Of a stretch of DNA of 64,000 nt, positions 26,391 through 35,939 are shown piece by piece. The stretch lies in the NCBI RefSeq assembly GCF_026248825.1, contig NZ_CP110973.1:2995001-3059000 (forward strand), in the 5' to 3' direction. Made by a program: the position numbers and the translations under genes. The notes below the pieces were generated by a model, which made no database searches, was not told the origin of the DNA, and saw nothing but the letters and a program-made list of their open reading frames with translations. The stretch's first letter is position 1; each line of letters begins with the position of its first letter. This stretch comes from Larkinella insperata. Its GTDB lineage: Bacteria; Bacteroidota; Bacteroidia; Cytophagales; Spirosomataceae.

Positions 26391-27236
26391 TTATTTGATC
26401 GCTTTCACAAATCGCTCTTTGCCGTGAATGTCTTTGAAAATCTGGACGTTGTGGTAGCCGCGTTCCTCAAACACCTGCTGGGTTTGTGGCCCAAACCGTT
26501 CGTTGATTTCGACATAACATCCCCCGCCCGGATTCAGATGCTGCTGCCCGAAATCGGCAACGGCTTTGTAGAACAGCAGCGGATCCTGATCTTCTACAAA
26601 TAACGCCAAATGGGGTTCGTACCGTAAAACATTCGCGTCCATCTGTTCGGCTTCCGACAGCGTAACGTACGGCGGGTTGCTGACCACGCACTCAAACCGC
26701 CGGTTTTCTTCTCCGACGTTCAGAATGTCGCGCTGTTCAAATTCTACTTCCGCCAGCAGGGTCTGGGCGTTCAGTTGGGCTACTTCGAGTGCTTCCGGCG
26801 ATAAATCCCAGGCCAGGACCGATGCCTGCGGAAGAAACCGGGCCAGCGTAACGGCAATACAGCCGCTGCCGGTGCCCAGGTCAATGATGTTCAGTTGTCC
26901 GGTGGTTTCGGCGTAATCCCGGACGATGAGCCGGATCAGTTCTTCCGTTTCGGGCCGGGGAATCAGCACGGCCGGCGACACCTGAAACTCCAGTCCGCAA
27001 AATTCCGTTGTGCCTATGAGGTGCTGAACCGGTTCCTGGTTGTTCAGCCGCCGAATCAATTCATCCCAGTCGGGTTGTGGTGGGGTGGGCGGAATGGGTT
27101 TTCCGACGACCACGTCGGTTCGGCGCAGCAGCAGATAGTGTTCCAGTAATAAAAATGCAATGGCGCGGGCCTCTTCCGGGCGGTATCCCTGCAATTGACC
27201 CACCAGCGAATCAAATAGCGACTTGGCTGTAAGCAT
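26391..27236 (-). CDS. prmC: Peptide chain release factor N5-glutamine methyltransferase
   Basis: 281-residue SAM-dependent methyltransferase that methylates the GGQ glutamine of release factors RF1 and RF2. An N-terminal helical domain (1-90) precedes VLIPRPETEELI, the SAM motif DLGTGSGCIAVTLA and the catalytic VVSNPPYV (NPPY). Length matches E. coli PrmC. Runs opposite to ribD with about 100 bases between their starts. Confidence 0.95.
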   Translation of the reverse strand: MLTAKSLFDSLVGQLQGYRPEEARAIAFLLLEHYLLLRRTDVVVGKPIPPTPPQPDWDELIRRLNNQEPVQHLIGTTEFCGLEFQVSPAVLIPRPETEELIRLIVRDYAETTGQLNIIDLGTGSGCIAVTLARFLPQASVLAWDLSPEALEVAQLNAQTLLAEVEFEQRDILNVGEENRRFECVVSNPPYVTLSEAEQMDANVLRYEPHLALFVEDQDPLLFYKAVADFGQQHLNPGGGCYVEINERFGPQTQQVFEERGYHNVQIFKDIHGKERFVKAIK

Positions 27237-27338
27237 GCGGACGTAAATTTTGCGTAAATCTAAACCTTCATCAGAGAGATTTCACCGATTTGCCGGATTT
27301 CTTTACTTTCGGCCCCTGTAAACCGTTTCCTCAAACCG

Positions 27339-28370
27339 TTGATTGACGATACCCTCTTCATGTCTCGCGCCCTCGAACTGGCAAAGCTGGGCCGGGGTCA
27401 TGTCAGTCCCAACCCGATGGTGGGCTGCGTAATTGTACACAATGGGCGCCTAATTGGCGAAGGCTGGCACCGGCAATACGGCGGGCCGCACGCCGAGGTC
27501 AACGCCGTACGGTCGGTAGCGGATGAATCGCTGCTGCCCGAATCGACGGTGTACGTGACGCTGGAGCCGTGTTCGCACTTTGGGAAAACACCCCCCTGCG
27601 CCGATTTGTTGATTGAAAAAAAGGTAAAAAAGGTGGTCGTCTGCAACGATGACCCGAATCCGCTGGTGGCCGGCCAAGGTCTGGCAAAATTGCGGGCCGC
27701 CGGAATTGAGGTAGAAACCGGGCTACTGGCGGAGCAGGGCCGTGACTTAAACCGCCGGTTTTTCACATTCATTGAGCAGAAACGCCCCTATCTGATTTTA
27801 AAATGGGCGGAAACCGCCGACGGGTTTATGGCCCCCTCCGATTTCCGGCCTCTTCCCATCAGCGGTTCGCTGTCGCGGCAACTCGTGCACAAATGGCGGA
27901 CGGAAGAAGATGCTTTTCTCGTTGGTACCAACACTGCTCGTTACGACAACCCGCAGTTGAACGTACGGCTTTGGAGTGGGCGAAATCCCGTGCGAATTGT
28001 GATAGACAAAACGTTAAAACTGCCGTCTTCCCTGCATCTTTTCGATGGTTTGCAACCGACGCTGGTGTATTCGGTGGTGCACCCCGACGCTGAAACCGTC
28101 GGCGCCATCCACTACATTGCGCTGGACGCCGAAGCCGATTTTCTAACCCAACTGATTGCCGATTTATACCAGCGGAAAATTCAGTCGGTGGTGGTAGAAG
28201 GCGGGGTTGGCGTACTGGAAAGTTTTTTCAGCTCCGGTGTTTGGGATGAGGTCAACGTTTTCAAAAGTTCAAAAGTGCTGGGCGACGGGTTGGCGGCTCC
28301 GAAAGTTCGGGGGCGGTTGGTCAGCACGGAGCGGATTGGCGAAGATTGGTTAATGACCTATCGAAACTAG
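27339..28370 (+). CDS. ribD: Riboflavin biosynthesis protein RibD
   Basis: 343-residue bifunctional enzyme: N-terminal diaminohydroxyphosphoribosylaminopyrimidine deaminase and C-terminal 5-amino-6-(5-phosphoribosylamino)uracil reductase. The zinc deaminase motif is complete (HAEVNAV and PCSHFGKTPPC), and the reductase half has TADGFMAP and VEGGVGVLESFF. Start is TTG 27339; ATG 27360 (seven codons in) would also retain the domain. The TAG stop overlaps the convergent nagA stop in a shared CTAG. Confidence 0.94.
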   Translation: MIDDTLFMSRALELAKLGRGHVSPNPMVGCVIVHNGRLIGEGWHRQYGGPHAEVNAVRSVADESLLPESTVYVTLEPCSHFGKTPPCADLLIEKKVKKVVVCNDDPNPLVAGQGLAKLRAAGIEVETGLLAEQGRDLNRRFFTFIEQKRPYLILKWAETADGFMAPSDFRPLPISGSLSRQLVHKWRTEEDAFLVGTNTARYDNPQLNVRLWSGRNPVRIVIDKTLKLPSSLHLFDGLQPTLVYSVVHPDAETVGAIHYIALDAEADFLTQLIADLYQRKIQSVVVEGGVGVLESFFSSGVWDEVNVFKSSKVLGDGLAAPKVRGRLVSTERIGEDWLMTYRN

Positions 28371-29521
28371 ATCGGACGGTTTTGGAACTGGCCGTTGGCA
28401 ATCACCTGAGCAACCCTCAGGTCGTCCGTCAAAATCAACAGATTGGCAACAAAACCAGCTTGGATTTTCCCGAGGGTGTCGCCCTGGCCGATGATCTCGG
28501 CTGGAACGGTCGACGCCATTCGGAAGGCGTCGGCAGGCTTTACACCTACGTGCCGGATGCAATTTCGGACGGCGTCCAGCAGCGTGATCGACGAGCCCGC
28601 CAGCCTACCTTCCTGGTTCGTATAACGCCCGTCGGTGTACTGAATCACCAGATCCTCCAGCGCGTGGGACGGGCGGGGCGGGTTGGCAAACATCGCGTCC
28701 GAGATCAAAAAAAGCCGCTCCCCCAACAAGCGCGTGGCGATCCGGATGGCAGCCCAGTCGCAGTGAAAGCCGTCGGCAACGATGCTGGCCCGCACGTTCG
28801 GATGGTCAAAAATGGCACCTACGCTGCCCGGATCGCGGCTTTCGAACGACCGCATGGCGTTGTACAGGTGCGTGGCCAGGGGCATACCGGCGTTAAAGGC
28901 CGCCGTTGCTTCCGCATAAGTGGCGTTGCTGTGGCCCAGCGAAAGTCGAATAGACGAGCTACAGGTTTGCTCGATCAGGCGACTTAGTTGCTCGGGAGGA
29001 AAAATTTCGGGCGCAATGGTCAGCATCCGGATGGCATCCCGGCTTTTTTCGAGCAACTCATCCAGTTCGGCATCGACCGGTGGCCGGACGTACGCCAGGC
29101 TGTGTACACCCCGCTTTTCGGGATTGATATACGGACCTTCCACGTGTAGACCAAGCACCCCATTCGGATTCGTTTGTTGCAGCACCCGAACCGCTTCCAC
29201 GGCTTCCAGCATAACCTCAAACGAAGTGGAATAGAGCGTGGGCAGCACCGAGGTGGTACCGTTTTTCAGATGCGTTTGATAAATATGGGCAACCGTTTCG
29301 GCCGTTGGCGATTCGTTCAGGCAAACTTCCGACCCGCCGTAAAGTTGCAGATCGACCAGGCCGGGCACCAGCCACTGCCCCTGCAAATCAATGCCTTGGG
29401 AAGTGTTTGTTCCGCTTGCGTACACTTCCTGAATGCATCCGTTCGCTACCCGGACGGATGCGCTGGTCAGCACGTCGGTTCCGGTAAAAACCGTGGCGTT
29501 GTGCACCGTGAAGTCCTGCAT
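28367..29521 (-). CDS. nagA: N-acetylglucosamine-6-phosphate deacetylase
   Basis: 384-residue amidohydrolase that removes acetyl from GlcNAc-6-phosphate during amino sugar recycling. Metal and substrate residues appear in GLHVEGPYIN (metal Glu), SLGHSNA and THLYNAM (metal His residues), and LISDAM (catalytic Asp). I chose ATG 29521 (MQDFTVHNATVF); an upstream-open frame to 29740 runs over aroE and is not conserved. It lies 10 bases after aroE on the same strand. No nagB is nearby. Confidence 0.93.
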   Translation of the reverse strand: MQDFTVHNATVFTGTDVLTSASVRVANGCIQEVYASGTNTSQGIDLQGQWLVPGLVDLQLYGGSEVCLNESPTAETVAHIYQTHLKNGTTSVLPTLYSTSFEVMLEAVEAVRVLQQTNPNGVLGLHVEGPYINPEKRGVHSLAYVRPPVDAELDELLEKSRDAIRMLTIAPEIFPPEQLSRLIEQTCSSSIRLSLGHSNATYAEATAAFNAGMPLATHLYNAMRSFESRDPGSVGAIFDHPNVRASIVADGFHCDWAAIRIATRLLGERLFLISDAMFANPPRPSHALEDLVIQYTDGRYTNQEGRLAGSSITLLDAVRNCIRHVGVKPADAFRMASTVPAEIIGQGDTLGKIQAGFVANLLILTDDLRVAQVIANGQFQNRPI

Positions 29522-29531
29522 GGTTGCTTCG

Positions 29532-30290
29532 TTAAGCTTGCTGATTCCAGATTTCCCAGGCTTTTTCGGCTTGCAGGTACAGCATCGGCAAGCCGTTGTG
29601 GGTGGCGGCTCCGTGTTCGCGGCCCTGCTGCAAAAAACGCGTTTCGGCCGGATTGTAAACCAGATCATACAGCAAATGACCGCTGTTGAGCATTCCGTAG
29701 GGAATGGCCGGACTGGCTTCCACGTTCGGGTAGGTGCCAACGGGCGACGTGTTGATAATCAGGCGGTATTCGTCCAGAATCTCCGGGCTAATGGACTCGT
29801 AAGACAAGGCTTCGGCGGTTTGCTGGCGGGAGATGAGCCGGTAGCGAATCTGGAGATCACCGAGCGCGGCAATTACGGCTTTGGCCGCTCCGCCGTTGCC
29901 CAGCACCAGCGCCTGAAGCGAAACGGGTAGAATGTCGAGGGATTTCAACCACAGTTCAAGCGAAAGCCGAAAACCGTAATAATCTGTGTTGTAGCCGATT
30001 TTCCGGCCGTCAGGCAAAATCCGGATTGTATTGACGGCCCCGACGCGGCCCGCCGACGCCGGGTCCAGTTCGTCCAGGAACGGGATAACCACCTGCTTGT
30101 GCGGAATCGTCACGTTCAGACCAACCAGATCGGGGGTGGAGGCAATCAATTGCGGAAAATCCGTGATTTCGGGCAGCTCGAACAGGTCGTAGCGGCTGTC
30201 CGGAATGCCTTCTTTCTCAAATTTTTCGGTGAAATATTTTTGGGAAAACGAGTGGGACAGCGGGTATCCAATGAGTCCGTAGCGGTGCAT
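29532..30290 (-). CDS. aroE: Shikimate dehydrogenase
   Basis: 252-residue NADP-dependent enzyme of aromatic amino acid synthesis, reducing dehydroshikimate to shikimate. The N-terminus YGLIGYPLSHSFSQKYF binds shikimate, NVTIPHK holds the catalytic lysine, VNTI and GYNTDYYGF follow, and GNGGAAKAV is the NADP loop. Slightly shorter than E. coli AroE (272). Followed by nagA with a short gap, so probably co-transcribed. Confidence 0.95.
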   Translation of the reverse strand: MHRYGLIGYPLSHSFSQKYFTEKFEKEGIPDSRYDLFELPEITDFPQLIASTPDLVGLNVTIPHKQVVIPFLDELDPASAGRVGAVNTIRILPDGRKIGYNTDYYGFRLSLELWLKSLDILPVSLQALVLGNGGAAKAVIAALGDLQIRYRLISRQQTAEALSYESISPEILDEYRLIINTSPVGTYPNVEASPAIPYGMLNSGHLLYDLVYNPAETRFLQQGREHGAATHNGLPMLYLQAEKAWEIWNQQA

Positions 30291-30353
30291 AAGTAGGCTT
30301 GAGTCAATGGCTCAAAGCTACAATCAAAACCGATAAAGCCGCTAAAAAGCGGA

Positions 30354-30902
30354 TTAAATTGCACCGTTGACCACCACCGAAAAAATTGCGTCGTGAATTC
30401 GAATGGTGTCGGGTTGCGACCGGCCGGGCGAGTCGCTTTCCGGGTCAATAACGAACGTAGCGTTCAGATGACCGTCCAGCTGACGAGTTTTTGGGTTGTA
30501 ATTGTCAATCGAAATTTCGTTGATTTCGGAAGTCGACCGGCACAGGTTATATCGTTCCCCAGTGGTGTTTTCTCCGATGCGGGTGTAAAGCCAGGCCGAG
30601 AGCGGAGTACCGTTCAGGGCGTCCCAGCGGGTAATCTGTAAGGGATAATTGCCGGTTTTGACGGGAAGCTGGTTGATACTCAGCCACTGCACTTCGCCGT
30701 GCGTGCGGAAACTACCGCATTCTTCCACCATCACATTGATGCTGTCGCGGTTGAAAAAAGTGGCAGTTGGCGACGCCGACCACTCCTGTTTGTTTTTGAG
30801 GGCCATGAAATTTCCACAGTTGGGAAGCTGGGGAACGCCTATTTTCTTATTGTCACAGTTCAGTAGGAACCCGATGAAAGTCAGTAAAAGGATATATTTC
30901 AT
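30354..30902 (-). CDS. Hypothetical lipoprotein
   Basis: 182 residues with a lipoprotein signal (MKYILLLTFIGFLLNC, Cys 16), so likely membrane-anchored in the envelope. The rest is beta-rich with a late segment NYNPKTRQLDGHLNATFVID that resembles the C-terminal pattern of DUF6252-type Bacteroidota lipoproteins, an assignment I hold weakly. No catalytic motif. It is upstream of aroE on the same strand. Confidence 0.65.
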   Translation of the reverse strand: MKYILLLTFIGFLLNCDNKKIGVPQLPNCGNFMALKNKQEWSASPTATFFNRDSINVMVEECGSFRTHGEVQWLSINQLPVKTGNYPLQITRWDALNGTPLSAWLYTRIGENTTGERYNLCRSTSEINEISIDNYNPKTRQLDGHLNATFVIDPESDSPGRSQPDTIRIHDAIFSVVVNGAI

Positions 30903-31060
30903 GGCGGTATGGTGGGTAGCGGTTATCTCGATGTCTTAATGACCGTTTAGACGGAGCAAGGGTTTAAAAGACACACCAAAAAATTAACTATTTACTAAAA
31001 TGGGATCGGGCACTTTCGCGATTAAACTCGGATATTTGCAGCCAGACTTTCGAGTAGCTT

Positions 31061-32263
31061 ATGTACAACCTGATTCTGTTTGACGATCCAACGATTCGCA
31101 CGGCCCTGTTGCCTTTTACGTTCACGCGGCCAGTGAGTGAAATCAGGGTCGGCATCTGCACCATCACGGAAAAATGGGCTAAGCGGCTCAATACCGTACC
31201 TAGTTATCTGACGGAGCGGTACTTGCAAAGGAAATACCCGCATTCGGGAACGCCCGACGGATTGTTCGTGAACGGTGCCATTTGCCCCACGAAGTCGCTA
31301 ATTGCGGCCCTGGACGGTTTGCCGCCAGGCGGTGCCTTAACCGCGCCCGACGGCTTGCTGCTGGCGTTGCACACCGAAAAACCGTTGGAGTCGGCTCCTT
31401 CGGTTGATGCGGCTCAGACAGTAACGGTTTTCGAAGAACCACTGACGATCATCACAAGTTTACCGGATATTTTTGCCAGCAACAGCGAGCAGATCCGGGC
31501 TGATTTTAAATTGCTGACCGCCGGACGAACCTCGCAGCCCATTACCGACCCCCATACGCGCTGCTACGCGCCCGAGAATATTTTTGTGGAAGAAGGGGCC
31601 GTCATCCGGGCGGCTGTTTTGAACGCGGAGGGTGGTCCGATTTACATCGGGAAAAATGCGCTGATCCAGGAAGGAACGGTTATGCTCGGGCCTTTTGCAC
31701 TCTGCGATCACGCAACGATCAACTGGGGCGGCAAAATGCGCAGCAACACCACCATTGGACCTTATACCAAGGTGGGCGGAGAAATCAGTAACACGGTTTT
31801 TTTCGGGTATAGCAACAAGGGGCACGACGGATTTCTGGGCAACTCGGTGATTGGAGAATGGTGCAACCTGGGGGCTAACACCAACAACTCGAATCTGAAA
31901 AATGATTACACCAACGTGAAGCTTTACAGTTACGCCACCAGCCAGCTCGAAAACATCGATCGGTTGTTTTGCGGGCTGATGATGGGCGATTATACCAAAG
32001 CGGGCATTAGCACAATGTTCAACACGGGTACGGTGGTGGGCGTCAACGTCAACGTTTTTGGCGCGGGCTTTCAGCCGAAGTACATTCCATCGTTTTCCTG
32101 GGGCGGAGGTGCCGAAGGGTTTTCCGACTACCGGCTTGAAAAAGCGCTTCAGGTGGTTCGTGAAACCATCAGTCGGCGGGGGATGGTGTTCACGGACGCG
32201 GACGAAACCATTCTCCGGGAAGTTTATCGCATTGACAACGAGAACAGAAGCAACAAATCGTAA
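31061..32263 (+). CDS. GlmU-family sugar nucleotidyltransferase-like protein
   Basis: 400-residue protein of the Bacteroidota-type GlmU-like group (TIGR03991-like). The N-terminal part has LILFDDP and TFTRPVSEIRVG in place of the classical GlmU pyrophosphorylase loop. From about residue 185 a left-handed beta-helix of hexapeptide repeats is visible (IYIGKNALIQEGTVMLGP, GPYTKVGGEISNTVFFG), as in acetyltransferases. Role in UDP-GlcNAc supply is known for the family in outline only. Precedes holB by about 47 bases. Confidence 0.8.
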   Translation: MYNLILFDDPTIRTALLPFTFTRPVSEIRVGICTITEKWAKRLNTVPSYLTERYLQRKYPHSGTPDGLFVNGAICPTKSLIAALDGLPPGGALTAPDGLLLALHTEKPLESAPSVDAAQTVTVFEEPLTIITSLPDIFASNSEQIRADFKLLTAGRTSQPITDPHTRCYAPENIFVEEGAVIRAAVLNAEGGPIYIGKNALIQEGTVMLGPFALCDHATINWGGKMRSNTTIGPYTKVGGEISNTVFFGYSNKGHDGFLGNSVIGEWCNLGANTNNSNLKNDYTNVKLYSYATSQLENIDRLFCGLMMGDYTKAGISTMFNTGTVVGVNVNVFGAGFQPKYIPSFSWGGGAEGFSDYRLEKALQVVRETISRRGMVFTDADETILREVYRIDNENRSNKS

Positions 32264-32310
32264 ATGGGAGAAACAGGGGATAATCCGTTTCCTGCTTTCT
32301 TCGCTGTAGT

Positions 32311-33456
32311 ATGCAATTCAGTGAAATCATCGGACATAACGATACAAAGCGGGCGCTGATTCGGGCGGTTCAGACCAACCACCTGGCCCACGCCCAGCTC
32401 TTTGATGGTCCGCCGGGCAGCGCCAACCTGGCGCTGGCGCTGGCGTTTGCCACCTACGTCAACTGCGAAGACCGGAAGGAAGGGGCCGACGGCCTGGGCG
32501 ACTCCTGCGGCCGGTGTGCGTCCTGTTTGAAAATGCAGAAGCTGGTGCATCCGGATTTGTCGGTGATTTTTCCGGTAGCGGGCAGCAAGGTAACCAGCGA
32601 AACCCTGATGCCCGATTTTCGCAAGTTTGTGCTCGAGCATCCATACCGGGTGCTGGACGAATGGCTGGCGGCTGTCAGCATCAAGCAGGGCAATATTCCG
32701 GTTGAAGAAGCCCGGGAACTGGTCGGTAGGCTGTCGCTGAAAGCCTACGAAGGAGCCTATAAAATCGTGCTGATCTGGTGCGCCGAAAACCTGCATACCG
32801 CCACGGCCAATGCCCTGCTGAAATTGCTGGAAGAGCCGCCCGCCCAAACGCTTTTTCTGCTGGTGACCAACCAGGCGGATAAGCTCCTGATCACGATTTT
32901 GTCGCGGACCCAGCGCGTGGCCGTACAGGCATTTACCGACGACGAAGTGGCCACCCACCTGCGCCAGCACCTGAACCTGCCCGAAAAACGCGCGCGGCAG
33001 CTGGCCTACCTGGCCGACGGTAACCTCTCGGAAGCCATCCGGTTGTCGGAGGAGGAACCGGAGAAGACCGAGGGCGAATCGGGGTCCGACCGCCACTCCT
33101 GGTTTGCCGAGTGGATGCGGTTGTGCTACCGGCAGGATCTGATCACCCTCGTCAAGCAGGCCGATCTGTTTGATGCGATGGGGAAGGAAAAACAGCGGGG
33201 GTTGCTCGACTACAGTCTGAACCTCTGCCGCGATTTATTTTTGTGGAAACACGGGGTCAACGAACTCTTGCGACTGCCGGATGAAGAGCGTACGTTTGTG
33301 GAAAATTTTGGCAAAGTCCTCACGCCCGAACACCTCGAGAGCATGGTTGGTCAGTTGAACGAAGCGGTATTCCACATCGAACGAAACGTCCGGGCTAAAA
33401 TGGTTATGATGGACCTGTCACTTTCCTTCAGCAGTCTGATTCGCAACGGAAAATGA
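32311..33456 (+). CDS. holB: DNA polymerase III subunit delta'
   Basis: 381-residue clamp-loader subunit. The N-terminus FSEIIGHNDTKRALIRAV is typical of DnaX-like proteins. The phosphate loop (DGPPGSANLALALA) lacks the GKT of an active ATPase, as expected for delta'. A zinc site is formed by Cys 52, 66, 69 and 72 (CGRCASC). LLKLLEEPPAQTLFLLVT is the characteristic sensor segment. Its stop overlaps the next gene's ATG (ATGA). Confidence 0.9.
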   Translation: MQFSEIIGHNDTKRALIRAVQTNHLAHAQLFDGPPGSANLALALAFATYVNCEDRKEGADGLGDSCGRCASCLKMQKLVHPDLSVIFPVAGSKVTSETLMPDFRKFVLEHPYRVLDEWLAAVSIKQGNIPVEEARELVGRLSLKAYEGAYKIVLIWCAENLHTATANALLKLLEEPPAQTLFLLVTNQADKLLITILSRTQRVAVQAFTDDEVATHLRQHLNLPEKRARQLAYLADGNLSEAIRLSEEEPEKTEGESGSDRHSWFAEWMRLCYRQDLITLVKQADLFDAMGKEKQRGLLDYSLNLCRDLFLWKHGVNELLRLPDEERTFVENFGKVLTPEHLESMVGQLNEAVFHIERNVRAKMVMMDLSLSFSSLIRNGK

Positions 33457-33929
33457 AACGCCCGACGAAGACCGTTGCGGGCAAGCGCCCCAAGCAGGTA
33501 ATTGGTTTTGCCGACCGCCTGGATTTTCCGGACCTGGGCTGGACCGACGTTGAGGCCAAGATTGACACGGGAGCCTACACCTCCGCCCTGCACTGTACGG
33601 ACGTTAAGCTGGTGCCCCACGGCGACGGTTTTCGGCTGCGGTTTTCGCTGGTCGGCGAGCGGGGACAGAAAAAAAAGCAGTTTGTAACCGATCTGTTCCA
33701 GTACAAAACCATTAAGAACTCATTCGGCCAATCCGAGAAACGTTTTGTTATCAAAACCCGCGTTCTGATTATGGGCCGGCTGATCCGGGCTGAATTCTCG
33801 CTGGCCAACCGCGGAACCATGCGTTTTCCGGTGTTGCTGGGCCGTAAACTATTGCGCAACAAATTTGTTGTTGACGTATCACTCCAAAACGTTTCGTACC
33901 AAATGAAACAACAGAATCCGGCATCCTGA
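33453..33929 (+). CDS. RimB-like / RimK-associated retropepsin-type protease (PF05618-like)
   Basis: 158-residue protein of the family formerly called ATP-dependent zinc protease. The active Asp-Thr-Gly is in KIDTGAYTSALHC (residues 37-49). Family members sit beside rimK and in Pseudomonas the RimABK system adjusts glutamate tails on ribosomal protein S6. Here rimK lies 62 bases downstream, which fits. It overlaps holB by four bases, so its translation may be coupled to that unrelated gene. Biochemical role is inferred. Confidence 0.8.
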   Translation: MKRPTKTVAGKRPKQVIGFADRLDFPDLGWTDVEAKIDTGAYTSALHCTDVKLVPHGDGFRLRFSLVGERGQKKKQFVTDLFQYKTIKNSFGQSEKRFVIKTRVLIMGRLIRAEFSLANRGTMRFPVLLGRKLLRNKFVVDVSLQNVSYQMKQQNPAS

Positions 33930-33991
33930 CGTTGGTCACACAGGCCGCGCCGGTTCTGCATTCTATCTACTGACTTTCTTGTTTATCCTAT

Positions 33992-34894
33992 ATGCGTATC
34001 GCTATTTTGTCGACCAATCCCGAATTGTATTCTACAAAACGGTTGGTCAGGGCCGTCGAAGAACGCGGACACGAAGCCGTTGTAATTGATCACCTGCGCT
34101 GTCAGATGATGATTGAAGGCGGTAAGCCGGATGTTCTCTACAAAGGTCGTCCGCTCGAAAACATTGATGCCATCGTGCCGCGAATTGGCGCTTCGGCAAC
34201 CGATTACGGTTGTGCCGTGGTTCGGCAGTTCGAAATGATGAAAGTTTTCACAACGGCCCGGTCGCAGGCCATTACCCGTTCACGCAATAAGCTGCGGAGC
34301 TTACAGGTCCTGTCGAAAGCTGGGGTCGGATTACCCAAAACCGTCTTTGCCAAACACCCCAAAGATGTGGACCCGCTGATTGCGTTGGTGGGCGGTCCGC
34401 CGGTTGTGATCAAACTGCTCGAAGGAACGCAGGGCATGGGCGTTGTGCTGGCCGAATCGGCCAAAGCAGCCAAGTCGACGATCGAAGCTTTTTACGGATT
34501 GAAAGCAAATGTCTTGATCCAGGAGTATATTGCCGAGGCAAAAGGCGCCGACATCCGGGCGTTTGTGGTGGGCAACCGGGTGGTTGCTGCCATGAAGCGG
34601 CAGGGGAAGGAGGGCGAATTCCGTTCGAACCTGCACCGGGGCGGCTCCGGCCAGACGGTTTTATTAACCCCCGACGAAGAATGGACCGCCGTACATGCCG
34701 CAAAATCCCTGGGTTTACGGGTGGCAGGAGTGGATATGCTGCAATCCAACCGGGGGCCGCTGGTGCTGGAGGTTAACTCGTCACCGGGGCTGGAAGGGGT
34801 CGAAAAGGCAACGAAAATTGATATTGCTGCCCAGATTGTTGAATACATTGAAGAAAAAATTCCGACCGACGAAGTAGATACGGTCGGCGTTTAA
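33992..34894 (+). CDS. rimK: Ribosomal protein S6 glutamate ligase RimK (ATP-grasp)
   Basis: 300-residue ATP-grasp ligase, the same length as E. coli RimK, which adds glutamates to the C-terminus of ribosomal protein S6. The N-terminal domain ([18 protein letters not shown]) is followed by the ATP-grasp fold with [18 protein letters not shown] and metal-binding [17 protein letters not shown]. Relatives make other glutamate conjugates, so S6 is the likely but not proven target. Downstream of the RimB-like gene. Confidence 0.88.
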   Translation: MRIAILSTNPELYSTKRLVRAVEERGHEAVVIDHLRCQMMIEGGKPDVLYKGRPLENIDAIVPRIGASATDYGCAVVRQFEMMKVFTTARSQAITRSRNKLRSLQVLSKAGVGLPKTVFAKHPKDVDPLIALVGGPPVVIKLLEGTQGMGVVLAESAKAAKSTIEAFYGLKANVLIQEYIAEAKGADIRAFVVGNRVVAAMKRQGKEGEFRSNLHRGGSGQTVLLTPDEEWTAVHAAKSLGLRVAGVDMLQSNRGPLVLEVNSSPGLEGVEKATKIDIAAQIVEYIEEKIPTDEVDTVGV

Positions 34895-34981
34895 GAAGTG
34901 ACGCAGGAAGAACGCTGGTTACAGAATTCGCGTCTGCTCGGCCTTGGTTCCTCCTGCATCCTTCCTTATTTAGAAGAAGTT

Positions 34982-35905
34982 ATGAACATTAAGATTGGTA
35001 CGCGCGGCAGTCGGCTGGCGCTCTGGCAGGCTTACTACATTCAGGATTTGCTGAAAGCAGCCGAAGTGGAGTCCGAACTGGTTATTATTGAGACAAAGGG
35101 GGATAAAATTCTGGATCGTTCGCTGGCTAAAATCGGCAGCAAGGGCGTTTTTACCCAGGAACTGGAAGACCAGCTCCGGGCCGGGTCCATCGACATTGCC
35201 GTGCACAGCGCCAAAGACCTGCAGTCGTCGCTGCCGGAAGATCTGGCCATTATTGCTTTTACCGAACGCGAGCGGGTCAACGACGTTTTGATCAGCCACG
35301 ACAAAAGCCTGTCGCTGACGAGCGGCCGCGAATTTGTGGTCGGGACCTCCTCGACGCGCCGGGTTGCGATGCTCAAGCATTTTTGTCCGCACATCAAAAC
35401 CGTCGACATGCGGGGCAACCTGCAAACCCGTTTACGCAAGCTGGAAGAAGGTCAGTGCGATGCGCTGTTGCTGGCCTACGCGGGCGTTCACCGAATGGAA
35501 TACGACGATCTGATTGCCGAATTCCTGCCCACCGAAGAGTTTACCCCCGCCGTTGGGCAGGGTAGTGTGGCCATTGAAGCGGCTTCCAGCCTGGCCCTTG
35601 ATAAACTGAATACCATTCGTCAATTAACCAACCACGAACCAACCGAAGCCTGTCTGAAGGCTGAACGCGCCTTTTTACGGCGGCTGGAGGGCGGTTGCAG
35701 CATCCCGGTATTTGGGCTGGCGACCTGGCAGGGCGAGGAAATAAGCCTGACGGGCGGGGTGGTTGGCCTGGATGGCACCGAACTGCTGCGTGACCGCTTC
35801 AACGGCCCGCCAGCGGAAGCCGAGCGACTGGGCCACGCGCTGGCCGAAAGCATTTTAGCGAAGGGCGGAGACGAAATTTTGCGGGCGGTTCGTCAAAACT
35901 TGTAA
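34982..35905 (+). CDS. hemC: Hydroxymethylbilane synthase
   Basis: 307-residue porphobilinogen deaminase of the haem pathway. The N-terminus NIKIGTRGSRLALWQA is diagnostic, as are TKGDKILD, GTSSTRRVAML and RGNLQTRLRKL. The dipyrromethane cofactor cysteine is Cys 239 in LEGGCSIPVF. I chose ATG 34982; the frame is open upstream to 34898, but those residues are not conserved. Other hem genes are not in the window. Confidence 0.96.
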   Translation: MNIKIGTRGSRLALWQAYYIQDLLKAAEVESELVIIETKGDKILDRSLAKIGSKGVFTQELEDQLRAGSIDIAVHSAKDLQSSLPEDLAIIAFTERERVNDVLISHDKSLSLTSGREFVVGTSSTRRVAMLKHFCPHIKTVDMRGNLQTRLRKLEEGQCDALLLAYAGVHRMEYDDLIAEFLPTEEFTPAVGQGSVAIEAASSLALDKLNTIRQLTNHEPTEACLKAERAFLRRLEGGCSIPVFGLATWQGEEISLTGGVVGLDGTELLRDRFNGPPAEAERLGHALAESILAKGGDEILRAVRQNL

Positions 35906-35939
35906 CTTGTCGGTCTTAAACCCGCTGTTGCAACTTGTC

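Noticed and set aside
29522..29740. Upstream extension of nagA
   Set aside because: It lies over aroE and lacks family similarity; ATG 29521 gives the normal NagA start.
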